Shown here: positions 48,304 through 56,187 of the stretch, one piece after another | Position numbering within the stretch: position 1 is the first letter of the stretch | How the letters are laid out: each line of letters opens with the position of its first letter | From: CAVSSX01 sp963730735 | GTDB taxonomy: Bacteria; Actinomycetota; Acidimicrobiia; Acidimicrobiales; RAAP-2 | Direction: 5' to 3' | Length of the DNA: 64,000 nucleotides | NCBI GenBank assembly: GCA_963730735.1 | Contig: CAVSSX010000007.1 | Span: 1,302,001-1,366,000 of the forward strand | The notes under the pieces: generated by a model | Told to the model about the DNA's origin: nothing | What the model saw: the letters and a program-made list of their open reading frames with translations, nothing else | The model's database searches: none | Program-made: the position numbers and the translations under genes

Positions 48304-50130
48304 ATGGCAGTCACCGGGAAGTTCTTGGGCCGCGATCCGGAGCCGCTAGGCGGCGTAGCCGCCAGCGACAACTACAAGTGGATCGCCCTGTTCATCACGA
48401 CGCTCGGCGTCCTTATGTCCTCGATCGACGGGTCGATCATGCTGATCGCCCTGCCCGACGTCTTCCGGGGGATCCGCCTCGACCCGCTGCAGCCCGGCAA
48501 CAGCTTCTACCTCTTGTGGATGATCCTCAGCTTCCTGGTCGTGACCAGCGTGCTGGTGGTGACCTTCGGCCGCCTGGGCGACATGTACGGCCGGGTCCGC
48601 ATGTACAACCTGGGCTTCGCCATCTTCACCTTCTTCTCCCTGCTCCTGTCCATCACCTGGATGTCGGGTCGGGCCGCCGGGCTCTACCTGATCATCATCC
48701 GGATCTTCCAGGGCGTGGGAGCGGCCTTCTTGTGGGCCAACTCGGGGGCGATCCTCACCGACGCCTTCCCGGTGCGCCAACGCGGCCTGGCCCTCGGGAT
48801 CAATCAGGCCACGGCGACCAGCGGGACCTTCATCGGCCTGGTGCTGGGCGGGGTCCTGGCGCCCATCAACTGGAGGCTCATCTTCCTCGTCTCGGTGCCC
48901 ATCGGCCTGTTCGCCACGGTCGTCGGCTACTTCAAGCTGCGCGACACCGGCGAACGCCAGCCGGCGCACATCGACTGGCCCGGCAACATCACCTTCGCCC
49001 TCGGTCTGGTGCTGGTGATGGTCGGCATCACCTACGGCATCGAGCCGTACGGCGGGCACACCATGGGCTGGACGAGTCCCGAGGTCATCGCCGAGCTGGT
49101 TGCCGGGGTGGCCCTGCTGGTGGCGTTCTGCATCATCGAGACCAAGGTCGCCGAGCCGATGTTCCGGCTGCCGCTGTTCAAGATCCGGGCCTTCACCGCC
49201 GGCGTCCTGGCCAGCTTCCTGGCTGCCCTCGGCCGGGGCGGGCTGATGTTCATGCTCATCATCTGGCTGCAGGGGATCTGGTTGCCGCTCCACGGCTACG
49301 ACTTCACCGTCACCCCGCTGTGGGCCGGTATCTACATGATCCCGTTGACGGTCGGCTTCCTGATCAGTGGGCCGCTGGCCGGCATCCTGTCGGACCGCTA
49401 CGGGGCCCGGCCCTTCGCCACCGGCGGCATGTTGGGTGCGGCCCTGTGCTTCGGTCTGCTGGAATTGCTGCCGGTGAACTTCAACTACGGCGTCTTCGCC
49501 TTCTTGCTGCTGCTGACCGGCATCTGCATGGCGGCGTTCAACTCGCCCAACCGGGCCGGCGTCATGAACAGCCTGCCGCCGGCCGACCGCGGGGCCGGAT
49601 CGGGGATGAACACCACCTTCCAGAACTCGGCCCAGGTACTGTCGATCGGCATCTTCTTCTCGCTGATCATCGTGGGGGTGGCCTCCACCCTGCCGGGGAG
49701 CCTCTACGCCGGCCTCACGGCCAAGGGCGTCTCGCCCCACGTGGCCAACCAGATCTCCCACCTGCCGCCGGTGTCGACCCTGTTCGCCGCCTTCCTCGGC
49801 TACAACCCGATGCAGCACCTGCTCGGGGCCCATGTCCTGTCCCAGTTGCCACCGGCCAACGCCCAGGCGCTGGTTGGCCGGTCCTTCTTCCCGGGCATCA
49901 TCTCGGCCTCGTTCCGTAACGGCCTGCACGCCGCCTTCGACTTCGCCATCATCGCCTGCCTGGTGGCGGCGGCGGCGTCGTGGACCCGGGGTGGCCGCTA
50001 CGTCCACGCCGAGGACGAGCTCGAGTCGAGGTCCGAGGTGCTGGTGACCGCCGGCGCGTCCGAGGAGGCCGACGACCCGGACGACCCCGACGACTTGCGA
50101 TCGCTGGTTCCCGAGGGGCAGGCCCGGTGA
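48304..50130 (+). CDS. MFS exporter (DHA2-like, about 14 helices)
   Basis: This intact 608-aa transporter (MAVTGKFLGRDPEPLGGVAA) has IALFITTLGVLMSSIDGSIM, the loop motif TFGRLGDMYGRVRMYNLG, IRIFQGVGAAFLWANSGAIL and INQATATSGTFIGLVLGGVL, as in DHA2 drug exporters. A second half follows from about residue 290. The extracellular loop before the last helix is long (ASTLPGSLYAGLTAKGVSPH to about residue 540), and the C-terminal tail is acidic (EEADDPDDPDDLRSLVPEG). The stop overlaps the merR start (GTGA). Probably induced by the compound it exports via the MerR protein. Confidence 0.9.
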   Translation: MAVTGKFLGRDPEPLGGVAASDNYKWIALFITTLGVLMSSIDGSIMLIALPDVFRGIRLDPLQPGNSFYLLWMILSFLVVTSVLVVTFGRLGDMYGRVRMYNLGFAIFTFFSLLLSITWMSGRAAGLYLIIIRIFQGVGAAFLWANSGAILTDAFPVRQRGLALGINQATATSGTFIGLVLGGVLAPINWRLIFLVSVPIGLFATVVGYFKLRDTGERQPAHIDWPGNITFALGLVLVMVGITYGIEPYGGHTMGWTSPEVIAELVAGVALLVAFCIIETKVAEPMFRLPLFKIRAFTAGVLASFLAALGRGGLMFMLIIWLQGIWLPLHGYDFTVTPLWAGIYMIPLTVGFLISGPLAGILSDRYGARPFATGGMLGAALCFGLLELLPVNFNYGVFAFLLLLTGICMAAFNSPNRAGVMNSLPPADRGAGSGMNTTFQNSAQVLSIGIFFSLIIVGVASTLPGSLYAGLTAKGVSPHVANQISHLPPVSTLFAAFLGYNPMQHLLGAHVLSQLPPANAQALVGRSFFPGIISASFRNGLHAAFDFAIIACLVAAAASWTRGGRYVHAEDELESRSEVLVTAGASEEADDPDDPDDLRSLVPEGQAR

Positions 50131-50648
50131 CCCGCGCGACCAAGAAGGCCGAGGGTGGGCCGGTGCCGAGCGACGTCGCCGACCTGCGTATCGGCGAGGT
50201 GGCCAAGCTCACCGGCGTCACCACCCGGACGCTGCGCTACTGGGCCGAGATCGGGGTGCTCGAGCCCGGTGACCACCGCCAGAGCGGCGAGCGCCTCTAC
50301 TCCCGGGCCGAGGTCGACCGGGTCCTGCGGATCCGCGAGCTCCAGGTCCTGCTCGGCTTCTCGCTGGCCGAGGTGCGGGCGGTGATGGACGCCGAGGACG
50401 TGATCGGCCGGCTCAAGTCGGCCATCGGGCGTGACATCGACGTCGAAGGCCGCAAGCGCCTGCTGCTCGAGGCGATCGAGTCGAACGACCTCTTGCTGCG
50501 GCGACTGGACGACACGCTGGCCCGGATCCACTCGTTCCGTGACGAACGGGCCGGCCGGGCCAAGCGGTTGCGGGCGGCCGTGCGGACCCTCGAGGCCGAG
50601 GGCGACCTGGCCGAGGCGGCCAAGCCGTCCGGGGGTCGGAAGAAGTAG
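50127..50648 (+). CDS. MerR-family transcriptional regulator
   Basis: GTG 50127 starts an intact 173-residue protein. The N-terminal winged helix is DLRIGEVAKLTGVTTRTLRY, then WAEIGVLEPGDHRQSGERLY and VLRIRELQVLLGFSLAEVRA, as in MerR. A dimerisation helix follows (DDTLARIHSFRDERAGRAKR) and a short Lys-rich tail, with no Cys metal site and no GyrI-like drug-binding domain. It is translationally coupled to the exporter gene. It most likely binds the dyad at 48225-48240. Confidence 0.92.
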   Translation: MTRATKKAEGGPVPSDVADLRIGEVAKLTGVTTRTLRYWAEIGVLEPGDHRQSGERLYSRAEVDRVLRIRELQVLLGFSLAEVRAVMDAEDVIGRLKSAIGRDIDVEGRKRLLLEAIESNDLLLRRLDDTLARIHSFRDERAGRAKRLRAAVRTLEAEGDLAEAAKPSGGRKK

Positions 50649-50669
50649 CGGCCGGACGTCGCCGGCCCG

Positions 50670-51500
50670 TCAGTCGGGCGTGCGCAGGCTGGTGACCTGG
50701 AATTGACGGACGGCATCGTCGACCGGCACGACCATGCGGGGCGCCACCGACCGGTGGGTCTCGGCCACCAGGTGGACCGCCGTCCCCACGGCGATGAACT
50801 GCAGGACCCTCGAGCTCGAGCCCATGGGGCCCTCCCGGAGCTTGACCCCGACCACCCCGTCGGAGCCGAGGCCGCGTCCGGCGTGCTGCAGCTGGGCCAT
50901 GGCCCCCTCCCGGGCGGTGTAGAGCGCCTCGGTCAGGTTGGGCAGTTCGACGTTCTGGTTCTGCTGGGCCGCCCACTGCCGGGCCGATCGGCGGGGGGCG
51001 ATGACGAAGCTGGCGCCGCCGGCGATCCCGAGCGGTGCCCAGCCGGCTCGTCGCAGCAGCACGAAGTCCCGGGCGGAGAGGTCCGAGACGAACGCCTCGT
51101 CGCCCGGCGGGCCCTCGACCGGGCGCACGGCCGTGCCGACCAGGGCCAGGTCGACGTGGGTGGAGCGGACCCGCAAGGTCATCCGCACGCCGACGACGCC
51201 GGAGCCGCCGGCCCGGGTGCACTCGGCCCGGAGCTGTTCGGTGGCGTCGCCGAAGGCCCCGGCGAAGGCCTCGGTGGCCTCGGCCACCACGCCGGACTGC
51301 CACTGCCACACGCCCCACGGGATGGACCACCACGACACGCCGAAGACCATGTCGGTGGGCTCGAACCCGGCCGAATGCAGGAGCAGGGCCTCGTCGACGG
51401 TCAGGTCGGACGTGGCCCCCCGCCGGGCGCGGTGGGCACTGGGGTGCCGGTCCTCGGGAGCGTGCGACAGGGCGTCGACGGCATCGACCAGCTCGCTCAT
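50670..51500 (-). CDS. Protein with two YbjQ-like units (third in operon)
   Basis: This intact 276-residue protein begins MSELVDAVDALSHAPEDRHP. Two copies of a unit of about 110 residues are seen: unit 1 from ATSDLTVDEALLLHSAGFEP to VRSTHVDLALVGTAVR, and unit 2 from FVSDLSARDFVLLRRAGWAP through ALYTAREGAMAQLQHAGRGL to VLQFIAVGTAVHLVAE. Each unit ends with the YbjQ signature (xxGVVGV..., then VGTAV). YbjQ/UPF0145 proteins form pentamers and are called heavy-metal-binding by homology, but lack a proven function. ATG 51500 overlaps the previous stop (ATGA). Confidence 0.75.
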   Translation of the reverse strand: MSELVDAVDALSHAPEDRHPSAHRARRGATSDLTVDEALLLHSAGFEPTDMVFGVSWWSIPWGVWQWQSGVVAEATEAFAGAFGDATEQLRAECTRAGGSGVVGVRMTLRVRSTHVDLALVGTAVRPVEGPPGDEAFVSDLSARDFVLLRRAGWAPLGIAGGASFVIAPRRSARQWAAQQNQNVELPNLTEALYTAREGAMAQLQHAGRGLGSDGVVGVKLREGPMGSSSRVLQFIAVGTAVHLVAETHRSVAPRMVVPVDDAVRQFQVTSLRTPD

Positions 51501-52444
51501 CCGAGCCGCACCACCGGCGTGGGTTCGGGGAGGGGATCGAAGTCCTTGAACCGGCGGACCCGGGTGCCCCGCACCGAGCACTGGATGGCCAGGTCGCCCT
51601 CGCCAACCTCCCGCTCGAACTGGGTGACGGTGGCCCCGTGCAGCTGGTCGTCGCCGATCTGGGCCCGGGCCCGCTCCCGGGCCAGGCTCCGGGCGGCCCG
51701 CTGCGCCTTCCCGACCTGCACGATGGGGTGGACGCCGGCCACGCCCCCGGACCACGAGCCGGCGCTGGTGCCGGCGAGTTGGTAGTGGGTGATGCAGTAG
51801 CCGATCATCTGCACCGAGGTGAGGGCGGCCACTACGGCGACCGGGGCGAAACCGGCCTCGATGAGCTTGGCCAGTCGCTGGCCGGAGAGGAAGGTCGAGA
51901 ACGGGGTCGAGGGCCGGGTGGCGCCGGGGACGACCACGGCCGTTCCATTGATCCGGAACTCGACGGCCCCGGTGCCGGCGAGCGGGCCCATGTCGTCGAT
52001 CACGCCGATGACGCCGTGGGCCCCGAGGGCCTCGGCCTCCTCGAGCATCCGGGTGTTGGCCAGCTGCCAGCCCGTGCTCCAGTTGTCCTCGACCCAGGTC
52101 TGCTCGAAATTCACGCCGTAGCTGCGGTGCTCGTTGCCCACGAAGCCGTGGGGGCACTGCCACGACTCGGAGTACTGGCCCCGCCAGCCGGGGGGCGGGG
52201 CGCCGTAGCCCCAGGCCGTCGAGTACGGCGAGTACCACGACCACTGCATGACGGCGTAGCCCTGGACGAAACCGACCGGCTCCATGCCCATGGACAGGCA
52301 CGAGGCGAAGTCGGGGATGGACAGGCCCGACGACCAGGCCCCCGACGAGAACCGCCGACCCGCCGCCTCCGGGACACCAGCCTCGGGGACACCAGCCTCG
52401 GGGCACCCTCGGGGACCAGCCTCGAGGTCGCCCGCCTCGTCCAT
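51497..52444 (-). CDS. Diverged protein with two YbjQ-like units (second in operon)
   Basis: This intact 315-residue protein starts MDEAGDLEAGPRGCPEAGVP; the first 25 residues come from a short 15-bp tandem repeat (VPEAGVPEA). Unit 1 (GLSIPDFASCLSMGMEPVGF to VEFRINGTAVVVPG) holds a Trp/Tyr-rich insertion of about 40 residues (MQWSWYSPYSTAWGYGAPPP, then WQCPHGFVGNEHRSYGVNFE). Unit 2 (FSTFLSGQRLAKLIEAGFAP to CSVRGTRVRRFKD) has lost much of the signature. It is the most diverged of the three related proteins. Both ends overlap neighbouring genes (ATGA and TGATG). Confidence 0.7.
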   Translation of the reverse strand: MDEAGDLEAGPRGCPEAGVPEAGVPEAAGRRFSSGAWSSGLSIPDFASCLSMGMEPVGFVQGYAVMQWSWYSPYSTAWGYGAPPPGWRGQYSESWQCPHGFVGNEHRSYGVNFEQTWVEDNWSTGWQLANTRMLEEAEALGAHGVIGVIDDMGPLAGTGAVEFRINGTAVVVPGATRPSTPFSTFLSGQRLAKLIEAGFAPVAVVAALTSVQMIGYCITHYQLAGTSAGSWSGGVAGVHPIVQVGKAQRAARSLARERARAQIGDDQLHGATVTQFEREVGEGDLAIQCSVRGTRVRRFKDFDPLPEPTPVVRLG

Positions 52445-53292
52445 CAGCCGTCGAGCGAGATGATCGTGGTCGGCTCGGGAATCGTGTGGTCGCCGTCGGT
52501 CTTGGCCACGGCGGTGCCGAGGGAGAGGAACTCGATCGTGTGGTCGCCCCACATGTGGGACTTCTCCTCGAGCCGGACCCCGACGATGCCGGTCGCCTCG
52601 AGGGCGTTGGCCTCGTCCTGCATCCGGGTCATGGCCAGTTCCCGGGCCTCGTAGAGGGCCTGGGTGAAGTTGGGCAGCTCCACGTTCTGACCGGCGTTGC
52701 GGATCGTGGAGCCGAGCGAGCGGTGGGCGATGTGGTACACGCAGGTGCCCATCACCAGACCGAGCGGGACGTGCCCGGTCTGCATCAGGGTCCAGAAGTC
52801 CTGGCCCGAAAGATCCGAAGTGAAGGGCTTGCCCTGGTTGTTGCGGTACGAGCGGCCGTCCTCGGCCTTGACGGCCGTGCCCACGGCGATGAACTCGGCC
52901 GTGTCCGAGCCCCACTCGTAGTAGTTGACGTCGAGTCGGACGCCGACCACGCCGTCGGCCCCGAGCTCCATCGCCTCCTCGTCCATCCGGTTCATGGCCA
53001 GTTCCCGGGCGTTGTACATGGCCTCGGTGAGCTTGGCCAGCTCCTGGCTCTGGGACCACCGGCGGGTCTGGATGCCGAGGTGGTAGATCGAGCTCCCCAT
53101 CACGAAGCCCAGCGGATGGAAGCCGACCTCCTTGATCAAGAGGAACTCGTTCACCGACAGGTCCGAGGTGAACATGCCCTTGTGGCCCGGGCGGTCCTCG
53201 AGCTCGGCCAGCCGGCGGACGGCGTCGGGCGGGAGCCCCTCGAGCGGCGCCGGTGCGTCGGCTCCGTCGTCGGGTGTCGAGGCGTCGGTCAC
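52444..53292 (-). CDS. Protein with two YbjQ-like units (first in operon)
   Basis: This intact 282-residue protein starts at GTG 53292. Unit 1 spans residues about 41-150 (FTSDLSVNEFLLIKEVGFHP, AMYNARELAMNRMDEEAMEL, GADGVVGVRLDVNYYEWGSD, EFIAVGTAVKAEDG); unit 2 spans about 158-270 (FTSDLSGQDFWTLMQTGHVP, ALYEARELAMTRMQDEANAL, GIVGVRLEEKSHMWGDHTIE, FLSLGTAVAK). This is the best-preserved copy and shows the YbjQ core (AR-x5-M-x-x-EA-x-LGADGVVG, then GTAV) plus a conserved FTSDLS leader not found in E. coli YbjQ. Overlaps the upstream gene by four bases (GTGA). Confidence 0.82.
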   Translation of the reverse strand: MTDASTPDDGADAPAPLEGLPPDAVRRLAELEDRPGHKGMFTSDLSVNEFLLIKEVGFHPLGFVMGSSIYHLGIQTRRWSQSQELAKLTEAMYNARELAMNRMDEEAMELGADGVVGVRLDVNYYEWGSDTAEFIAVGTAVKAEDGRSYRNNQGKPFTSDLSGQDFWTLMQTGHVPLGLVMGTCVYHIAHRSLGSTIRNAGQNVELPNFTQALYEARELAMTRMQDEANALEATGIVGVRLEEKSHMWGDHTIEFLSLGTAVAKTDGDHTIPEPTTIISLDG

Positions 53293-53690
53293 TGCCCACC
53301 GCCGAGCACGATGGACTCCAGCGCCCGACGGGTCGACTCGCTGGTGGCCGCCTCGTCGCGGAGGGCACCGAGGAGCCGCTGGAGCCACTCGTCCATGCTC
53401 ACCTTGGTCGAGCGGATCCGGATCCCCCCGCTGCTGCGGGCGACGGTACAGGCCAGGCGGTCACCGTCGACGGCCGCTTCGAGCTGGTCGTCGCCCAGGT
53501 TGATGACCACCCGCTGGATGGCCCCGGGTTTCTTGAAGAGCCGGCCACCACCCCGCTCGACCGTGAGCCGGCTCCCGAGGGCGGCCGACAGGTTGTCGAC
53601 CAGGACCTTCAGCAGCAGCGCGACGTCGGCCGAGTCGGCCTGGAGGGACGAGGCGAGGAGTTCGAGGTCGAACGTTGCGTCATCGTCCAC
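53289..53690 (-). CDS. Small conserved protein of the YbjQ operon
   Basis: This intact 133-residue protein (MDDDATFDLELLASSLQADS) is predicted helical at the N-terminus (ADVALLLKVLVDNLSAALGS) with a beta-rich middle (AIQRVVINLGDDQLEAAVDG, DRLACTVARSSGGIRIRSTK) and a helical end (MDEWLQRLLGALRDEAATSE). No known catalytic motif, signal or membrane span. Its stop overlaps the start of the first YbjQ-pair gene. It may be an adaptor of that system (inference from linkage). Confidence 0.72.
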   Translation of the reverse strand: MDDDATFDLELLASSLQADSADVALLLKVLVDNLSAALGSRLTVERGGGRLFKKPGAIQRVVINLGDDQLEAAVDGDRLACTVARSSGGIRIRSTKVSMDEWLQRLLGALRDEAATSESTRRALESIVLGGGQ

Positions 53691-53699
53691 GTAGCCAGG

Positions 53700-54257
53700 C
53701 TACTTCGGGCCGGTCGGATCGAGGCTGCGGACCCCCGTCGGGGGGTCGGGGGTGTCGGCCAGCCACCGGAGGTGGGCCGCCCGGGCGTCCCAGGCGTAGA
53801 TGACGGCGGTGCCGGCGATGCGGTCGTAGAGGGCCTTGCGCTGGCGGTTGGTCAGGATGCCGATGAACCCGAGGCCCAGGGTGAGGACGGCGAGCGGGAA
53901 GGCGAAGGTCCGGGCGACCGCCCGACCCGGGGTCAGGCGACTGCCGTCGGTCTGGACGACCCGGATACCGAGCAGCGCCATCCCGGCGGTCCGGCCACTG
54001 GCCGACCACTGGAGGGCGAAGTAGAGGAAGCCCCAGGCGATCACGGCGCCCAGGGCGACCCAGCGGTGATGACTGAGCGAGTAGCTGTGACCGGTGATCA
54101 GGCCGACGGTGAGGGAGACGGCGGCCACGCCGACGGTGTAGAGCACCCACGCCAAACCGACGTCGGCGGCGAAGGCGACCAGGCGGCTGGCGGCACCGGC
54201 GTAGTGGCCCTGGCGGGTCAGGTTGCGCTCGGGTGGGAGCGTCGCCGGCATGGTCAT
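53700..54257 (-). CDS. RDD-family membrane protein
   Basis: This intact 185-residue protein has the RDD hallmark in AGAASRLVAFAADVGLAWVL (Arg and Asp in helix 1), a second helix (VALGAVIAWGFLYFALQWSA) with GRTAGMALLGIRVVQTDGSR after it, and a third hydrophobic stretch (AFPLAVLTLGLGFIGIL). RDD proteins are small membrane proteins, some linked to ion or solute movement, mostly uncharacterised. ATG 54257 overlaps the stop of the nonapeptide-repeat gene (ATGA), so the two are made together. Confidence 0.88.
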   Translation of the reverse strand: MTMPATLPPERNLTRQGHYAGAASRLVAFAADVGLAWVLYTVGVAAVSLTVGLITGHSYSLSHHRWVALGAVIAWGFLYFALQWSASGRTAGMALLGIRVVQTDGSRLTPGRAVARTFAFPLAVLTLGLGFIGILTNRQRKALYDRIAGTAVIYAWDARAAHLRWLADTPDPPTGVRSLDPTGPK

Positions 54258-54982
54258 GCCGGCCCTTGGCCGTGGTGGAGGGGGTCGCGGGTCGGGCCGG
54301 CCGCCTGGAGGGCCGGCGGGCTGGCCGGCGCCGGTGTCCGCGGGATGACCGGCACCAGGAGGGGTGGGCCCTGCGGCAGGGCCGCCGGGTCGCGACGCAG
54401 GATCCGGGCGGTCCAGCGGCCGAAGAAGTCGTCGAGGCCGACCCCCTGGCTGCGGACCACGTCGAGGACCTCGGTGAGGACACCGGTGGTCGAGTGGGCG
54501 ATGATCGAGCCGATCTCGGTGTGCCGGACGAGATCGTCGATGTCGATGTCCCGCAACAGGGCGTCGATGTCCACCCGTGCGATCACCGCGTTGATGTCGA
54601 TCCGCTCGACGATCCGGTCCACGTCCACCCGCTCGATGAGGCGCTCCACGTCGACCCGCTCGATGAGGCGCTCGACGTCGACGTCGTCCACCAGGGCGTT
54701 GACGTCCACGTGCGAGACGGCGGCGTTGAGATCGACCTTGTCGACGGCGGCGTTGAGGTCGACTTTGTCGACCAGGGCGTTCACGTCCACCTTGTCGACC
54801 ACGGCGTTGACGTCGATCCGGTCGACGGCGGCGTTGAGGTCCACCTTGTCGACCACCGCGTTCACGTCGATCCGGTCGATGATGGCGTTGAGGTCGATGG
54901 ACTCGAGCACCAGGTTGATGACCCGCTCGGCGATCGCCTGGGCCAGCCGGTCGACCCGGTTCGTCAGAGGATTGCCGCTCAC
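54254..54982 (-). CDS. Nonapeptide-repeat protein
   Basis: This intact 242-residue protein starts MSGNPLTNRVDRLAQAIAER. Residues 29-154 are fourteen tandem nonapeptides of the form (I/V)D(V/L/I)(N/E/D)(A/R)x(V/I/L)xx, for example IDVNAVVDK, VDLNAAVDK and VDVERLIER. A conserved helical domain follows (TTGVLTEVLDVVRSQGVGLD, then DFFGRWTARILRR) and a Pro/Ala-rich tail. Regular spacing of hydrophobic residues and Asp/Asn suggests a repeat solenoid or long amphipathic helix lying on a membrane; the pattern is not the RTX nonapeptide. It is coupled to the RDD protein, so a peripheral partner of that protein is likely (inference). Confidence 0.78.
   Translation of the reverse strand: MSGNPLTNRVDRLAQAIAERVINLVLESIDLNAIIDRIDVNAVVDKVDLNAAVDRIDVNAVVDKVDVNALVDKVDLNAAVDKVDLNAAVSHVDVNALVDDVDVERLIERVDVERLIERVDVDRIVERIDINAVIARVDIDALLRDIDIDDLVRHTEIGSIIAHSTTGVLTEVLDVVRSQGVGLDDFFGRWTARILRRDPAALPQGPPLLVPVIPRTPAPASPPALQAAGPTRDPLHHGQGPA
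54521..54898 (-). repeat. Fourteen 27-bp tandem repeats within a CDS
   Basis: These repeats encode the fourteen nonapeptides. On the plus strand the phrase gttgacgtcg/gttgaggtcg recurs every 27 bases, with neighbouring copies more alike than distant ones (two VDVERLIER copies are adjacent and nearly the same at DNA level). This pattern suggests growth by local duplication. Copy number could vary between strains. Confidence 0.85.
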
Positions 54983-55065
54983 GTCACCCCGCCCACCCGG
55001 ACATCATCGCATCTCCCGGGGCCGGGGCGGCTTTCGGGGCGGGGCAGCGTGCGGGTCGGCCCAGG

Positions 55066-56136
55066 TCAGCCGAACAGTCGCAGCGCCGGCTCGGTGTCGG
55101 GGTCGAGCGGCGCCAGGGGGGTGGGGCTCCCGTCGAGCGGGAAGTACCCGGGCACCCGTCCGTGCGGGGTGTCGAGATACACCTTGGCCTCGGGATGGCC
55201 CCCGAAGGGTCCGTGGCTCCAACGGACCTCGACGTGGCCGCAGATCCCCACCCGCACGCCGGCGTTGCGGTCGTGGACCACGGCTCGCCAGGCGACCCGG
55301 GCCTGGCCACCGGGCTCGGGCTCGATATCGAGCGAGGCCAGCCGGAAGCGCTGGCGCCAGTCCCACGGCGTGGCGATGCGCAGGCGCAGCGACTCCCGGG
55401 CCGAGGTGCCCAGCACGAAGTACGGGGCCCCGCCCATCCGGAGCAGGCGCCAGAGCATGGCCTCGTGCTCGGCCAGGGTCGTCCCGAGATGCCGGCGCCA
55501 GCGTTCGGCCGAGGCCGTGGCCACCTGGTCGACGAGCTCGGCGGCCAACGCCCCGGTCCCGTCGGGCCAGCCGCCGCGCAGCGACTCCCGGAGGACCTGG
55601 CGGTCGGCGGTGGTGAGGTCGACCGCCGCCGTCGGCAGCTGGGGCTCGCTGACGGCGTGGCGGACCGCCTGGTACAGCGCGTCGTAGGCCGCCGGGGCCA
55701 CCTCGGCGAACCAGTCGCCACTCCGACGGCCCTGGCGCCCGGCCAACAGGTCGTCGAAGAGGCGCCGGGGCGAGCCGTTGGCCAGGACCTTGGAGAGGTA
55801 CTTGCAGCTGATCAAGTAGACGTGGTCCACCCGAAGGTCGACCGGTGCCACCTCGTCGCCGGGGGCCCGTTGGGACCCCTTCCACTCGACCAGCAGCGGG
55901 GGCCGGCCCCGCAGGCCGCTCTCGGCGGCCAGGAAGGCGGCACCGTTGTCGAAGGCCGCCGCGAACTCCCGGTCGAAGGCGCCGCCGGCCCGGGCCAGGC
56001 GGAGCTGGTCCCAGACGTCGGGGGACAGGCTGACCATCTCGGTCGGGGCCCGGTCGAGCACCTCGTCGAGCGACCCCTGGCCGAGGAGGCCGAGGCCCGT
56101 CCCGACTTCGGTGATGAGGGTCCTCAGGTCGGGCAC
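55066..56136 (-). CDS. Hypothetical protein, possible restriction endonuclease partner of the methyltransferase
   Basis: This intact 356-residue protein (MPDLRTLITEVGTGLGLLGQ) has no close family I can name. Residues about 80-125 read as a nuclease-like core: LLVEWKGSQR, then APVDLRVDHVYLISCKYLSK. This gives acidic residues (E84, D100, D104) followed by a strand ending S110-C111-K112, comparable to PD-(D/E)XK with Ser in place of the second acid. The C-terminal half is mixed (YFVLGTSARESLRLRIATPW, WRAVVHDRNAGVRVGICGHV). It begins 51 bp after the methyltransferase stop on the same strand, the usual place for a cognate nuclease. The nuclease role is inference and needs testing. Confidence 0.5.
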   Translation of the reverse strand: MPDLRTLITEVGTGLGLLGQGSLDEVLDRAPTEMVSLSPDVWDQLRLARAGGAFDREFAAAFDNGAAFLAAESGLRGRPPLLVEWKGSQRAPGDEVAPVDLRVDHVYLISCKYLSKVLANGSPRRLFDDLLAGRQGRRSGDWFAEVAPAAYDALYQAVRHAVSEPQLPTAAVDLTTADRQVLRESLRGGWPDGTGALAAELVDQVATASAERWRRHLGTTLAEHEAMLWRLLRMGGAPYFVLGTSARESLRLRIATPWDWRQRFRLASLDIEPEPGGQARVAWRAVVHDRNAGVRVGICGHVEVRWSHGPFGGHPEAKVYLDTPHGRVPGYFPLDGSPTPLAPLDPDTEPALRLFG

Positions 56137-56187
56137 GGTCGGTCCCGGCTCACCGGGGCCGGACGGTGGCGCAGCCGGGACCCGCCA

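Noticed and set aside
54233..55687. Long open frame on the plus strand opposite the nonapeptide-repeat gene
   Set aside because: Low-complexity Val/Asp/His-rich translation is the complement of the repeat; the minus-strand gene has coupled neighbours and a conserved C-terminal part.
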